From JABDIY01 sp963803845 (lineage in GTDB: Bacteria; Actinomycetota; Acidimicrobiia; Acidimicrobiales; SZUA-35): a stretch of DNA of 64,000 nt. The number at the start of each line of letters is the position of its first letter. The stretch's first letter is position 1. Below are positions 1 through 7,576 of the stretch, piece by piece. The stretch spans positions 1,798,001 through 1,862,000 of the forward strand of contig CAWDNZ010000004.1 of the NCBI GenBank assembly GCA_963803845.1. Direction: 5' to 3'. The position numbers and the translations under genes are program-made. The notes under the pieces were generated by a model. That model was not told the DNA's origin. It saw nothing but the letters and a program-made list of their open reading frames with translations, and ran no database searches.

Positions 1-647
1 CATTCGTCGTAACGGAACGCCTCTTTCAGCGCAACCCGCAAGTCGGCTGCTCCGGTGGCTTTGGACACTCCGACCGAGGAGCCCATGTTGGCGGGCTTCA
101 CGAACACGGTTTCACCCAATTCGTCCAGAATCGCTGTGACGGCATCGTCGTCACCACTCCAGACCGGCTCGTGGATCGCCAGCCAGCGGGCTTGGGGCAC
201 CCCGGCGGCGGAAAGAGCGGCTTTTGCGGCAGCCTTGTCCATAGCCAGAGCGGAGCCCAGCACGCCCGCCCCAACGTAGGGAACATTGGCCAGCTCCAGC
301 AGTCCCTGCACGGTGCCGTCCTCGCCCATAGGTCCGTGCAGAAGTGGCAATACCACGGTGAGTCGACCGGGCGAGGCATCGGCGAGAACCTCGGGCGGAG
401 ACCCGACGGTCCCCTCCACGGGCAAGGCGGCCAGCGACTCGATTGCGGGCGGCGGCTGAAATGCGTGCCACTGCCCCTGGCGATCTATACCAACAGCCTC
501 GACGGCGTAGCGGGACCTGTCAATCGCGGCGAGGACATGGGCCGCGGTGACCCGGGAGACCTCGTGTTCGGCGGACTGCCCGCCATAGAGGACGACCACT
601 CTGACCGGCTGATCCGCAGGAGTTGGGCTCTCGGCAGCGCTCTTCAC
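1..647 (-). CDS. ddl: D-alanine--D-alanine ligase, 3'-truncated by window edge
   Basis: Makes the D-Ala-D-Ala dipeptide for peptidoglycan precursors in the cytoplasm. About 215 codons are visible; the C-terminal part lies outside the window. After a short leader the protein reads VVVLYGGQSAEHEVS, the N-terminal Ddl signature, then HGPMGEDGTVQG, YVGAGVLGSALAMDK and FVKPANMGSSVGVSK, all typical of the Ddl ATP-grasp fold. The start is GTG at 647. It has no Shine-Dalgarno, but a TACGGT box lies exactly 7 nt upstream, which fits a leaderless transcript. It diverges from murF, the next enzyme in the same pathway, with only 32 bp between the two starts. Identity is secure; only the missing end is unknown. 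Confidence 0.93.
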   Translation of the reverse strand, partial: MKSAAESPTPADQPVRVVVLYGGQSAEHEVSRVTAAHVLAAIDRSRYAVEAVGIDRQGQWHAFQPPPAIESLAALPVEGTVGSPPEVLADASPGRLTVVLPLLHGPMGEDGTVQGLLELANVPYVGAGVLGSALAMDKAAAKAALSAAGVPQARWLAIHEPVWSGDDDAVTAILDELGETVFVKPANMGSSVGVSKATGAADLRVALKEAFRYDE

Positions 648-654
648 ACCGGAA

Positions 655-660
655 ACCGTA
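655..660 (-). promoter_or_regulatory. -10 box (TACGGT) of ddl, leaderless type
   Basis: On the minus strand TACGGT ends 7 nt before the GTG start of ddl. The same spacing recurs at seven other genes in the window, which supports both the promoter and the start choice. No clear -35 was identified. Confidence 0.55.
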
Positions 661-679
661 CAACGCCCGCTAGACCAGA

Positions 680-2083
680 GTGGTGCGATGGTCGTTGAAT
701 GATCTGGTTGAGGCGCTCGCGCCGGTGGGGGCCGAACTGGTTGGGCCGACCGATGGCTCCTGTGATAGGGATGACATCCTCATCGATGGCGTGAGTATCG
801 ATTCTAGAGCTGTCGAACCCGGCGATCTTTTTGTACCGATCGTGGCGGACAGGGACGGTCACGATTTCATCGCCGCGGCGGTGGCAGCCGGAGCGGTGGC
901 CACATTGGTCCACCCGGACCATGAGATGCGGGCGATGGACTTGACCGATCCCGACGGCCGATCCGTCCCGGCCATCGTTGTCCCAAGCACCGACCAGGCG
1001 CTCCTGCAGTTGGGAAAGGTAGCCCGGACCCGCCTAAAGGCCCAGGTGATCGGCGTAACTGGCAGTGTGGGGAAGACATCCGTCAAGGACCTTCTGACCG
1101 CAATCGGCTCGGCCCACACCACCACACATTCCAACCTCGCTTCCTTCAACAACGAACTCGGAGTGCCGCTCACCCTGTTGGGGGCGCCGCTCGACGCAGG
1201 CATCGTGATCGTCGAAATGGGCGCTCGCGACATTGGCCATATCGAGCTCCTCTGCGGTATTGCCAAACCAACCATCGGGATCGTCACCGCCGTAGCGGCC
1301 GTTCATACGGAGATCTTCGGAACGATCGCACAGGTGGCCCAAGCAAAGGGGGAGTTGGTGGAGCGGCTTCCCAAGGACGGAACCGCCGTACTGAATGCCG
1401 ACGATCCACTGGTGATGGCGATGGCTGGTCGCTCGGGGGCCAAGAACATCTTGTCCTACGGGTTCGGTGCTGCCGATGTCCGGGTCAGCGATGTTGTTGT
1501 TGGGCCCGATCTTCGCCCAACATTCACTTTGGCCACTCCCCTTGGCACGGCTTCGCTCCGACTGGGTGTGGCGGGAGCACACATGGCAGGCAATGCGGCC
1601 GCCGCCGCGGCGGGGGCGATCGCCGCCGGCGTGCCATTCGACGCAATTCAGGAGGGACTCGTATCGCCGGTGCTTTCCCCCCATCGCATGGACCTTTTCA
1701 CCACCGAAGCCGGCACGGCGATCATCAATGACGCCTACAACGCCAACCCCACCTCGATGCGGGCCGGAATCGATGCGCTTCTCGCTCTCAAAGCCCGACG
1801 TCATGTTGCGGTTCTCGGCGTGATGGGTGAGCTGGGATCATCGGAATCTGGGGATCACTTGGCCATTGCTGCATACGCCCGCGAGCGGGGCGTTGAGGTG
1901 GTCGCAGTCGATGCTCCGCTCTACGGGGCGGGGTGCACTCACGTACCCGACGTAGATTCGGCCATGCAAAGCGTGGGCGAATTGGGCCACAATGATGCGG
2001 TGTTGGTCAAGGGCAGCCGAGTAGCAGGGTTGGAGCGCTTTGTGGATCGGGTCGTTGGTCGGGACGGTCTTCGCAATGGCTGA
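680..2083 (+). CDS. murF: UDP-N-acetylmuramoyl-tripeptide--D-alanyl-D-alanine ligase
   Basis: ATP-dependent Mur ligase that adds D-Ala-D-Ala to the UDP-MurNAc-tripeptide, the last cytoplasmic step of the peptidoglycan nucleotide precursor. The 467-residue protein has a Mur N-terminal domain, the ATP loop GVTGSVGKTSVK near residues 125-136, the NNELGVPLTLL and VEMGARDIGHI segments of the central domain, and the C-terminal DAYNANPTSM signature. Length is normal for MurF. GTG codons occur at 680 and 683 and either could start the protein. Its neighbour ddl supplies the dipeptide substrate. The last codons overlap the start of menA by 8 nt, so the two are probably co-transcribed. Confidence 0.95.
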   Translation: MVRWSLNDLVEALAPVGAELVGPTDGSCDRDDILIDGVSIDSRAVEPGDLFVPIVADRDGHDFIAAAVAAGAVATLVHPDHEMRAMDLTDPDGRSVPAIVVPSTDQALLQLGKVARTRLKAQVIGVTGSVGKTSVKDLLTAIGSAHTTTHSNLASFNNELGVPLTLLGAPLDAGIVIVEMGARDIGHIELLCGIAKPTIGIVTAVAAVHTEIFGTIAQVAQAKGELVERLPKDGTAVLNADDPLVMAMAGRSGAKNILSYGFGAADVRVSDVVVGPDLRPTFTLATPLGTASLRLGVAGAHMAGNAAAAAAGAIAAGVPFDAIQEGLVSPVLSPHRMDLFTTEAGTAIINDAYNANPTSMRAGIDALLALKARRHVAVLGVMGELGSSESGDHLAIAAYARERGVEVVAVDAPLYGAGCTHVPDVDSAMQSVGELGHNDAVLVKGSRVAGLERFVDRVVGRDGLRNG

Positions 2084-2984
2084 CTTTGCAGCTTCTCCCG
2101 AGGTTTCGTTTACGGGAAACCGCTGGGTCCTCGGCGCTCGGCCCAAGACCCTTCCCGCGGCGATCGTTCCCGTCATGGTGGGAACAGCCGCGGCGGTTGG
2201 CGTAGGCCCGGGCCTCTCGGCTTGGCGCGCTCTCGCCGCAGGGATTGTCGCATTGGCGTTGCAGGTCGCCACCAATTTCGTGAATGACTACGCCGATGGA
2301 GAGCGGGGGACCGACACCGACCGCGTCGGTCCGGCCCGGTTGGTCGCCTCTGGTCTCGCCAGCGTCGACCAAGTCAAGGCAGCGGCGGTCCTGTCGTTCA
2401 TCGTGGCGGCACTCGCCGGTGTGGCGTTGGCGATCGACGTTGGCCCCGAACTTCTCGCCGTCGGTGCCGTTTCGATACTCGCCGGATGGGGCTACACCGG
2501 TGGCCCCAGACCCTATGGCTACATGGGCCTGGGGGAGGTCTTCGTTTTTGTCTTCTTCGGGGTGGTTGCCACCGTTGGCTCCACATACGTGCAAATCAAG
2601 CAAATCACTGCACTGTCGATCATCTGCTCTTGCGCCGTTGGGTTTCTGGCCGTCGCCCTCTTGGTCATCAACAACCTTCGGGATCGCCCACTCGACGAGG
2701 AGGCCGGGAAGCGAACGTTGGCCGTCCGAATCGGCGATACCCGCACGCGGCAGTTCTACGTACTGCTCATGGTGCTCTGCGCTGCAGCCATTCTCGCCGC
2801 TGGGATCGTTCGATGGCCTGCTGTTCTGGGTTTGCTTGGTTTGACGCTGATGATCAACCCTGTTCGCGATGTGCTGGACGGACTTGCTGGTGAGCACCTC
2901 ATCCCCGTTCTGGCCGACACCGCGCGGACCCAGCTTGTTACCGGTATCGCTCTCTCGATCGGGCTGGTGGTCGGAGGAGTGTGA
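2076..2984 (+). CDS. menA: 1,4-dihydroxy-2-naphthoate polyprenyltransferase
   Basis: Integral-membrane UbiA-family prenyltransferase that attaches a polyprenyl tail to 1,4-dihydroxy-2-naphthoate in menaquinone synthesis. It has the N-terminal WVLGARPKTLPAA signature of MenA, the Mg-binding aspartate motif NDYADGERGTDTDR from about residue 70, the second motif NNLRDRPLDEEAGKRTLAV, and eight or so hydrophobic segments. ATG at 2076 gives 302 residues, the normal size. A longer reading from GTG 2040 would only add residues that do not match the family. It overlaps murF by 8 nt. No other men gene is in view. Confidence 0.93.
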   Translation: MADFAASPEVSFTGNRWVLGARPKTLPAAIVPVMVGTAAAVGVGPGLSAWRALAAGIVALALQVATNFVNDYADGERGTDTDRVGPARLVASGLASVDQVKAAAVLSFIVAALAGVALAIDVGPELLAVGAVSILAGWGYTGGPRPYGYMGLGEVFVFVFFGVVATVGSTYVQIKQITALSIICSCAVGFLAVALLVINNLRDRPLDEEAGKRTLAVRIGDTRTRQFYVLLMVLCAAAILAAGIVRWPAVLGLLGLTLMINPVRDVLDGLAGEHLIPVLADTARTQLVTGIALSIGLVVGGV

Positions 2985-3037
2985 ACTCTCGCCGCCTTTT
3001 CCTCAATGACGGCAAGAAACCGGCCGAATAGGGGTGT

Positions 3038-3955
3038 GTGGCAGGAACAACGCCGGCAAGCAACAAGAGGAAGCGACGTTCGGCTGCCCCGGCGCCCGCG
3101 CCTGCTCCGTCGCGTATCCGCAACGCCCGCCAACAGAAGATCATCGAAACCGTTTCTGGCTATGAATCGGTCGTTACCAACGGAGCTGCGCTTTCGGTGG
3201 TTCTGGCCATCTGGGCGGTGACGGGCGCCGTGTTCATCCTGCTAGGGATGGGTGCAATGGTGATCGGGCCCTCGGCCGACAGCTCCGAGTGGCTGCTGCG
3301 TTCCTATGAATCGTTGACCTATGGCGTGGCGCTGTTGGCACTGTTCACCACCGTGATCGCACTGATATGGGCCGTTCAGGCATCGGTCAACGTGCCCCGG
3401 CTCGGGCGATCCGGTCAATTCGGGCAAGTTCCAATCGTCATGCGTCATCTTCCCATCGGAATCGCTGGGTCAATCCTCATTGCATTGGCCCCAAAGGTGG
3501 AAGTTGCCGAGCAATTGATGCGCGTGCTCGGCGGGATGGGAATGATCTGGGGACTTCTCCTCCCGGCCGCCCTCGGTCACGGGCTACTTTCGATGCTGTG
3601 GCGGTCCGCCGCGATGGGCGATTCCTCGAAGGAAAAGCCAAACCAAGAGATCACCATCTGGTTCATAGGTCTGTGCATCTTCGTCGCCGCCTCGGCGGGC
3701 CGCGAGCTGATGAGTGGCCTCTCCAGTCAGGCCGAGGCATTCCTTGCCTTCCTGACCGGCCTTGGAATCCTTCTGGCCGCCGTCACGGCCTTCCGGTTCA
3801 TTCCCGCTATCGCTGAGCGGCAAGAGCTTCGAATGTTTGCCATCCTCAACAGCTTCGGAATTGACGAATCGGCCGACGCTTCACCGGTCACCGCCCAACA
3901 GATCCAGGATGCTTGGGCTGCATCCAGCGAACTCTTTACGATGGACGGGCACTGA
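3038..3955 (+). CDS. multi-pass membrane protein of unknown function
   Basis: A 305-residue protein I do not recognise. Residues 1-40 are basic and rich in Ala and Pro (KRKRRSAAPAPAPAPSR), which suggests a cytoplasmic tail. At least six hydrophobic segments follow, for example around ALSVVLAIWAVTGAVFILLG, YGVALLALFTTVIALIWAV, PIGIAGSILIALAP and AFLAFLTGLGILLAAVTAF. The C-terminus is soluble and acidic. No catalytic motif is visible. The GTG start at 3038 follows menA by 53 nt. Codon use looks like the neighbours. It could be a transporter-like or envelope protein, but nothing in the sequence decides this. Confidence 0.75.
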   Translation: MAGTTPASNKRKRRSAAPAPAPAPSRIRNARQQKIIETVSGYESVVTNGAALSVVLAIWAVTGAVFILLGMGAMVIGPSADSSEWLLRSYESLTYGVALLALFTTVIALIWAVQASVNVPRLGRSGQFGQVPIVMRHLPIGIAGSILIALAPKVEVAEQLMRVLGGMGMIWGLLLPAALGHGLLSMLWRSAAMGDSSKEKPNQEITIWFIGLCIFVAASAGRELMSGLSSQAEAFLAFLTGLGILLAAVTAFRFIPAIAERQELRMFAILNSFGIDESADASPVTAQQIQDAWAASSELFTMDGH

Positions 3956-3976
3956 CGCTCTAATTCCCTCTGGGCG

Positions 3977-4460
3977 CCTGTGTTGTCCCTCTGGGGGCCG
4001 CCTGTGTTGTCCCTCTGGGGGCCGTTCAAACGCCACGGATGCTTTGCCTTCGGCGTGGCAACAGACGCATCGATCGCTTCCGGCTTGACTGCTCAACGGG
4101 CATCGCTTCGCCTGTGTTGTCCCTCTGGGGGCCGTTCAAACGCCACGGATGCTTTGCCTTCGGCGTGGCAACAGACGCATCGATCGCTTCCGGCTTGACT
4201 GCTCAACGGGCATCGCTTCGCCTGTGTTGTCCCTCTGGGGGCCGCCTGTGTTGTCCCTCTGGGGGCCGTTCAAACGCCACGGATGCTTTGCCTTCGGCGT
4301 GGCAACAGACGCATCGATCGCTTCCGGCTTGACTGCTCAACGGGCATCGCTTCGCCTGTGTTGTCCCTCTGGGGGCCGTTCAAACGCCACGGAGGCTCGC
4401 CTGCTCGGCGCGGCACCAACTCTTGTGAATGCTTCAGCTTGGACTGCTCAACGGAGCTTG
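3977..4460 (+). repeat. tandem repeat array I, about 110-bp units
   Basis: The motif TCCCTCTGGGGGCCG recurs at about 3986, 4010, 4120, 4230, 4254 and 4364. Full units have a 110-bp period (4010 to 4120 to 4230; 4254 to 4364) and are virtually identical. Each has the head CCCTCTGGGGGCCGTTCAAA, then CGCCACGGATGC and a tail ending in CATCGCTTCG. Two extra copies of a 24-bp head segment (near 3977 and 4230) sit in front of a head, giving a stutter. Inside the unit GATGC and GCATC can pair as a hairpin. The last copy changes after the head (GGAGGCTCGCCTGCTCGGCG), the same variant that ends array III near 63.98 kb. Frames rotate between units, so the long reading frames crossing it are accidental. 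Confidence 0.9.
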
Positions 4461-4493
4461 AAGGCCGGGTGGTCGCGTCGGGGGCGTGTTGTC

Positions 4494-4499
4494 TACGCT
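4494..4499 (+). promoter_or_regulatory. -10-like box (TACGCT) upstream of J-domain gene
   Basis: TACGCT ends 9 nt before the GTG at 4509. It would give a nearly leaderless mRNA. The spacing is 2 nt longer than the window's most common 7 nt. Confidence 0.4.
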
Positions 4500-4508
4500 T
4501 TAGGCAGC

Positions 4509-5162
4509 GTGCCTTCTCATTACGACGTCCTTGGTGTTTCGAAATCTTCTACCTCAGAGCAGATTCGGCGCGCCTATTACCAGCAGGCTCGTGCGTGGCA
4601 TCCGGATCGCTTTGTCGGTAAGCCGGATGAGGAAGCAGCCAAGGCCGAGGACGCCATGCGAGAGGTCAATGAGGCCTTTCGAGTGTTGGGTGACAAGCAA
4701 CGACGGGTTGCATACGACGGCAGTTTCGGTGCAGGAGCAGCAGGCTCCGGGCGGGTCACGGTTGATGATGGGGTTACGCGGATCGATCCTCGGCTCGTGG
4801 ACCCCGAGTACCTCGTGGCGCGTCGTCGTCAACAGGAAGACTCGATCTCGGCGCATCACTCGCGCATGATGAACGTGATTCCATGGCTTGGATTCTTGGT
4901 CCTGCTGGCGGGGATATTCGTGTTCACGGCCTACGCCACACGAACCGAGAACGTGGCTCCGATCGAGTTCCCTGGCCCTGAGATCGGTGTGTCGGCCAAC
5001 GCCTGTGTCCGGCTGATACAAGGAGGCTCACTCACCGAGGTCCCCTGCAACAGGGTGAATGACGGTCAGGTGATCGGCGCTCGATTCCCCGACGGGGTCT
5101 GCCCACCGTTCACCAACCGCGAGATATCGATCAGCGACGACCGCATCGTCTGTCTCAGGTGA
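4509..5162 (+). CDS. membrane-anchored J-domain (DnaJ-like) protein
   Basis: A 217-residue protein. Residues 1-70 are a J domain: HYDVLGV at the start, the essential HPD tripeptide in AWHPDRF, and REVNEAFRVLGDKQRRVAYD at its end. A charged linker follows, then one membrane segment around IPWLGFLVLLAGIFVFTAYA, then an outside domain of about 60 residues with four cysteines (ACVRL, VPCNR, GVCPPF, IVCLR), possibly two disulfides. J domains stimulate an Hsp70, so the cytoplasmic part likely recruits DnaK to the membrane. No G/F-rich or zinc domain is present, so it is not DnaJ itself. The GTG start fits the J-domain boundary; longer readings run into repeat array I. Confidence 0.85.
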   Translation: MPSHYDVLGVSKSSTSEQIRRAYYQQARAWHPDRFVGKPDEEAAKAEDAMREVNEAFRVLGDKQRRVAYDGSFGAGAAGSGRVTVDDGVTRIDPRLVDPEYLVARRRQQEDSISAHHSRMMNVIPWLGFLVLLAGIFVFTAYATRTENVAPIEFPGPEIGVSANACVRLIQGGSLTEVPCNRVNDGQVIGARFPDGVCPPFTNREISISDDRIVCLR

Positions 5163-5249
5163 ACTTTGCGGCCAGCTCAGCACCGCGCGAGACATGATTA
5201 TCGACGCTGGACTCGAGGGCGGAGCGGCTAAGCTTTCCTCTCCAAGTCA

Positions 5250-5323
5250 GGACCGTTAGCTCAGCTGGCTAGAGCGCTCGCTTCACACGCGAGAGGTCAC
5301 AAGTTCAAGTCTTGTACGGTCCA
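5250..5323 (+). tRNA. tRNA-Val (anticodon CAC)
   Basis: A full cloverleaf can be folded by eye. The acceptor GGACCGT pairs perfectly with ACGGTCC at 5316-5322, and the discriminator is A at 5323. The anticodon stem CTCGC/GCGAG encloses loop TTCACAC, giving CAC. The T arm is ACAAG-TTCAAGT-CTTGT. The 3' CCA is not fully encoded. Confidence 0.95.
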
Positions 5324-5502
5324 CCTCTCCTCACGCCAAGTCTGGATCGCGCTGAGTTCGTGGTCTTGCGGGCAGGTTGGCGAATGGTCGATTAGTGTTC
5401 GTGCGAGGCTTGCTACAGCGGTGCGTCGCATTTGCCACTTAACAACCCGGTAGGGCATGCCGAAGGATCTAGCAGTTGTACACCCTGACAGGAGAAGTTG
5501 TA

Positions 5503-5907
5503 ATGGCAAAGATTGAGACCATCGAAGGCGTTGGCCCGGCATTGGCAAAGAAGTTTCAGGGCGCCGGTGTGCGCACGTGCGAGAAGCTCCTGGCCGACGG
5601 CGCAACGAAGAAGGGCCGCAAGGCGCTGGCCGCCAGCAGCGGCGTGAGCGAAGCCAAGATCCTCTCATTCGTCAACTGCGCAGACTTGATGCGCGTGAAT
5701 GGCGTTGGTTCGGAGTACTCCGAATTGCTCGAGAAGGCTGGCGTAGACACCGTCAAGGAACTCAAGAATCGTCGGCCCGACAATCTCACGGCCAAGATGG
5801 TCGAGGTCAACGCCAAAAAGAAGCTCGTCCGTCGTGCCCCCAGCGAAAAGGTTGTGACCAAGTGGGTTGCGCAAGCCAAGAAGCTCCCGGCGGTCGTCAA
5901 GTACTAG
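5503..5907 (+). CDS. DUF4332-type helix-hairpin-helix protein
   Basis: A 134-residue basic protein built from helix-hairpin-helix like repeats: IEGVGPALAKKFQGAGVRT at the N-terminus and VNGVGSEYSELLEKAGVDTV in the middle, each matching the G-x-G turn pattern of DUF4332 proteins. The C-terminus is lysine-rich. HhH motifs usually bind DNA without sequence preference, so a nucleic-acid role is likely but not shown. ATG at 5503 is chosen because AGGAGA ends about 7 nt upstream, and the protein then begins directly with the first motif. It stands alone between tRNA-Val and a hairpin terminator. Confidence 0.8.
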   Translation: MAKIETIEGVGPALAKKFQGAGVRTCEKLLADGATKKGRKALAASSGVSEAKILSFVNCADLMRVNGVGSEYSELLEKAGVDTVKELKNRRPDNLTAKMVEVNAKKKLVRRAPSEKVVTKWVAQAKKLPAVVKY

Positions 5908-5945
5908 AAGCGTGGCACCCTAGACGGGGAAACGACAACTGAAAG

Positions 5946-5988
5946 CAGCTGAGGTCGCCTTCGGGTTTTCCTCAGCTGACTTCGTTTT
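5946..5988 (+). terminator. rho-independent terminator after the DUF4332 gene
   Basis: CAGCTGAGG at 5946-5954 pairs perfectly with CCTCAGCTG at 5970-5978 around a 15-nt loop, followed by ACTTCGTTTT. It lies 38 bp past the stop of the DUF4332 gene. The 255 bp between it and the enoyl-CoA hydratase gene hold nothing else I can support. Confidence 0.7.
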
Positions 5989-6243
5989 ACGCCGATGGAC
6001 AGGAATGCCCGGAACCCGTTCGGCTCAGACTGTCACCCCCATCGGCGCCCGATCTGCCGAGGCGGCAATCTCGGCGATCACTTCTATCCAACCTCGCTAT
6101 CGGCGAGTTGGGATGCGCCTGAGTTGCCTGCCGTGTGAAGTTGCATGGACGGGCACGTCCGAGACGAACTGCTGGGTATGCGAAGGCCCGGGCATCCCCG
6201 GCCCGCCGCCGAGCATCTATCCCGACACCGAATAATTCGGGCT

Positions 6244-7035
6244 CTAGCTCGATTGATCCCAGGGCGCAGACTGGCGCTGCCGGTACGCCACAATTCCGTC
6301 CTTGGCCTCTTCGCCGTCGAACAACGACTGGCTGAGTTCGGTTGTCCACGCGAACGCGTCTGCTGTATTCATCGTTGGAACGGCGTACACCAGGTTCTTC
6401 GCAGCGGCGATTCCGGACGGTCCTCCCTTGAGAATCTTGTTGACGATTGAATCGACTCGTTGGTGGAGGTCCTCGGGGGCAACGGATGCGTTGATCAATC
6501 CCATCTCGGCGGCTCGCTCCGGACTGAAGCGCTCGCCACTCAAGAAGGCCTCCAATGCGTCAGCGCGGCCCAGCTTGGGAAGACAGACAACGCTTATCAC
6601 TGCCGGTGCCACGCCGAGACGAACCTCGGTAAAACCGATCTTGGCGTCACTGCGTACGTAGGACAGATCGCAGGCAGCCACGAGCCCCACACCACCACCC
6701 ACCGCATGGCCATTGATACGACCGATGATCGGCGTGCGACACGCCTGCATTGCCACAAAGAGGTCAGCGAGGGACGCGGGCTTGTCGCCCGACCTTCCGC
6801 TCTCCGCTACAACGCCCGGGCGGTCGGCGGTGAGGTCGGCGCCAGCGCAAAACGTGGTGCCACTATTTGTCAGAATGACGATTCGGATCGATGGGTCGGC
6901 GTCGGCGTCACTCAGCGCTGTCATCATACCTTGCAGCATGACGGCGGTCAGCGTGTTCTTCGCATCGGGGCGGTTGAGCGTGAGCGTTCTCACTGGCCCG
7001 TCGGTCTCCTTCAACAGGTCGGTGGATTCGGTCAT
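6244..7035 (-). CDS. enoyl-CoA hydratase/isomerase family protein
   Basis: A 263-residue crotonase-fold protein. It shows TLNRPDAKNTLT near residue 20, the first oxyanion-hole region TFCAGADLT, the second (GRINGHAVGGGVGLVAACDLSY), and the FTEVRLGVAPAVIS segment with Glu in a typical catalytic position. Family members hydrate enoyl-CoA or catalyse related CoA-thioester reactions, usually in fatty or amino acid breakdown; the exact substrate cannot be read. The start is ATG at 7035, which has a TATCGT box exactly 7 nt upstream. A longer reading upstream would overlap the divergent HIT gene and lacks family match. Confidence 0.9.
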   Translation of the reverse strand: MTESTDLLKETDGPVRTLTLNRPDAKNTLTAVMLQGMMTALSDADADPSIRIVILTNSGTTFCAGADLTADRPGVVAESGRSGDKPASLADLFVAMQACRTPIIGRINGHAVGGGVGLVAACDLSYVRSDAKIGFTEVRLGVAPAVISVVCLPKLGRADALEAFLSGERFSPERAAEMGLINASVAPEDLHQRVDSIVNKILKGGPSGIAAAKNLVYAVPTMNTADAFAWTTELSQSLFDGEEAKDGIVAYRQRQSAPWDQSS

Positions 7036-7042
7036 CGGGACC

Positions 7043-7048
7043 ACGATA
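7043..7048 (-). promoter_or_regulatory. -10 box (TATCGT) of the enoyl-CoA hydratase gene
   Basis: TATCGT on the minus strand ends exactly 7 nt before ATG 7035. It is part of the recurring leaderless pattern. A second, divergent box for the HIT gene lies 45 bp away. Confidence 0.55.
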
Positions 7049-7092
7049 GATGAGTCGGCGCCGAGCATCGAAATGGTGGGCGCTGGGCTGGG

Positions 7093-7098
7093 TAGGCT
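7093..7098 (+). promoter_or_regulatory. -10 box (TAGGCT) of the HIT-family gene
   Basis: TAGGCT ends exactly 7 nt before GTG 7106, which supports that GTG as the start and a leaderless transcript. Confidence 0.5.
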
Positions 7099-7105
7099 CG
7101 GGGGC

Positions 7106-7528
7106 GTGGCAACGATCTTCACTCGAATCATCAATGGCGAAATACCTGGGCGCTTCATCTGGTCGGACGATATATGCATCGCCATGCTTGACATCCGTCC
7201 GCTGCATCGAGGGCATGTGTTGGTGATTCCTCGCCAAGAGGTCGATAAATGGACTGACCTGCCGGTGGCGCATGCCGCCCACCTGATGACCGTTGCCCAT
7301 CACATCGGAAACGCCCAGTCCGAGGTGATTCAGCCCGCTCGTGTGGGGCTCATGATTGCCGGGTTCGAGGTGCCGCACACCCACGTTCACGTGGTTCCGA
7401 TCGACGGAATGGGTGACCTCGATTTCCGCAATGCCGAGACGTCGCCGAAGGCCGATCAACTCGATGCGGTTGCCGAGGAATTGCGGACGGTGCTTCGTTC
7501 GGCTGGGCACGGTGACAACGTTCCGTAG
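7106..7528 (+). CDS. HIT family (histidine triad) hydrolase
   Basis: A 140-residue protein of the histidine-triad family, which hydrolyses or transfers nucleoside phosphates (AMP-lysine, dinucleoside polyphosphates and the like). The N-terminus IFTRIINGEIPGRF and middle LDIRPLHRGHVLVIPR are classic HIT segments. The catalytic triad is HTHVHVVP near residues 92-99. Length fits single-domain HIT proteins. The GTG start at 7106 is chosen over longer readings because the family homology begins there and a TAGGCT box sits 7 nt upstream. It is followed after 48 nt by hisC, which has its own promoter box. Confidence 0.92.
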   Translation: MATIFTRIINGEIPGRFIWSDDICIAMLDIRPLHRGHVLVIPRQEVDKWTDLPVAHAAHLMTVAHHIGNAQSEVIQPARVGLMIAGFEVPHTHVHVVPIDGMGDLDFRNAETSPKADQLDAVAEELRTVLRSAGHGDNVP

Positions 7529-7563
7529 TTGATTTCGATACCGCAGCGCAGGTTGTGCTCGCC

Positions 7564-7569
7564 TACCCT
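7564..7569 (+). promoter_or_regulatory. -10 box (TACCCT) of hisC
   Basis: TACCCT ends exactly 7 nt before ATG 7577 with no Shine-Dalgarno between them. Confidence 0.5.
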
Positions 7570-7576
7570 TTCTGCC

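Noticed and set aside
3977..4460. Possible CRISPR array
   Set aside because: Repeats are contiguous units of about 110 bp with no unique spacers and no cas genes nearby. The same applies to arrays II and III.
4149..4508. Long plus-strand frame running from the repeats into the J-domain gene
   Set aside because: The 110-bp period is not a multiple of three, so its openness is accidental. J-domain homology starts at 4509.
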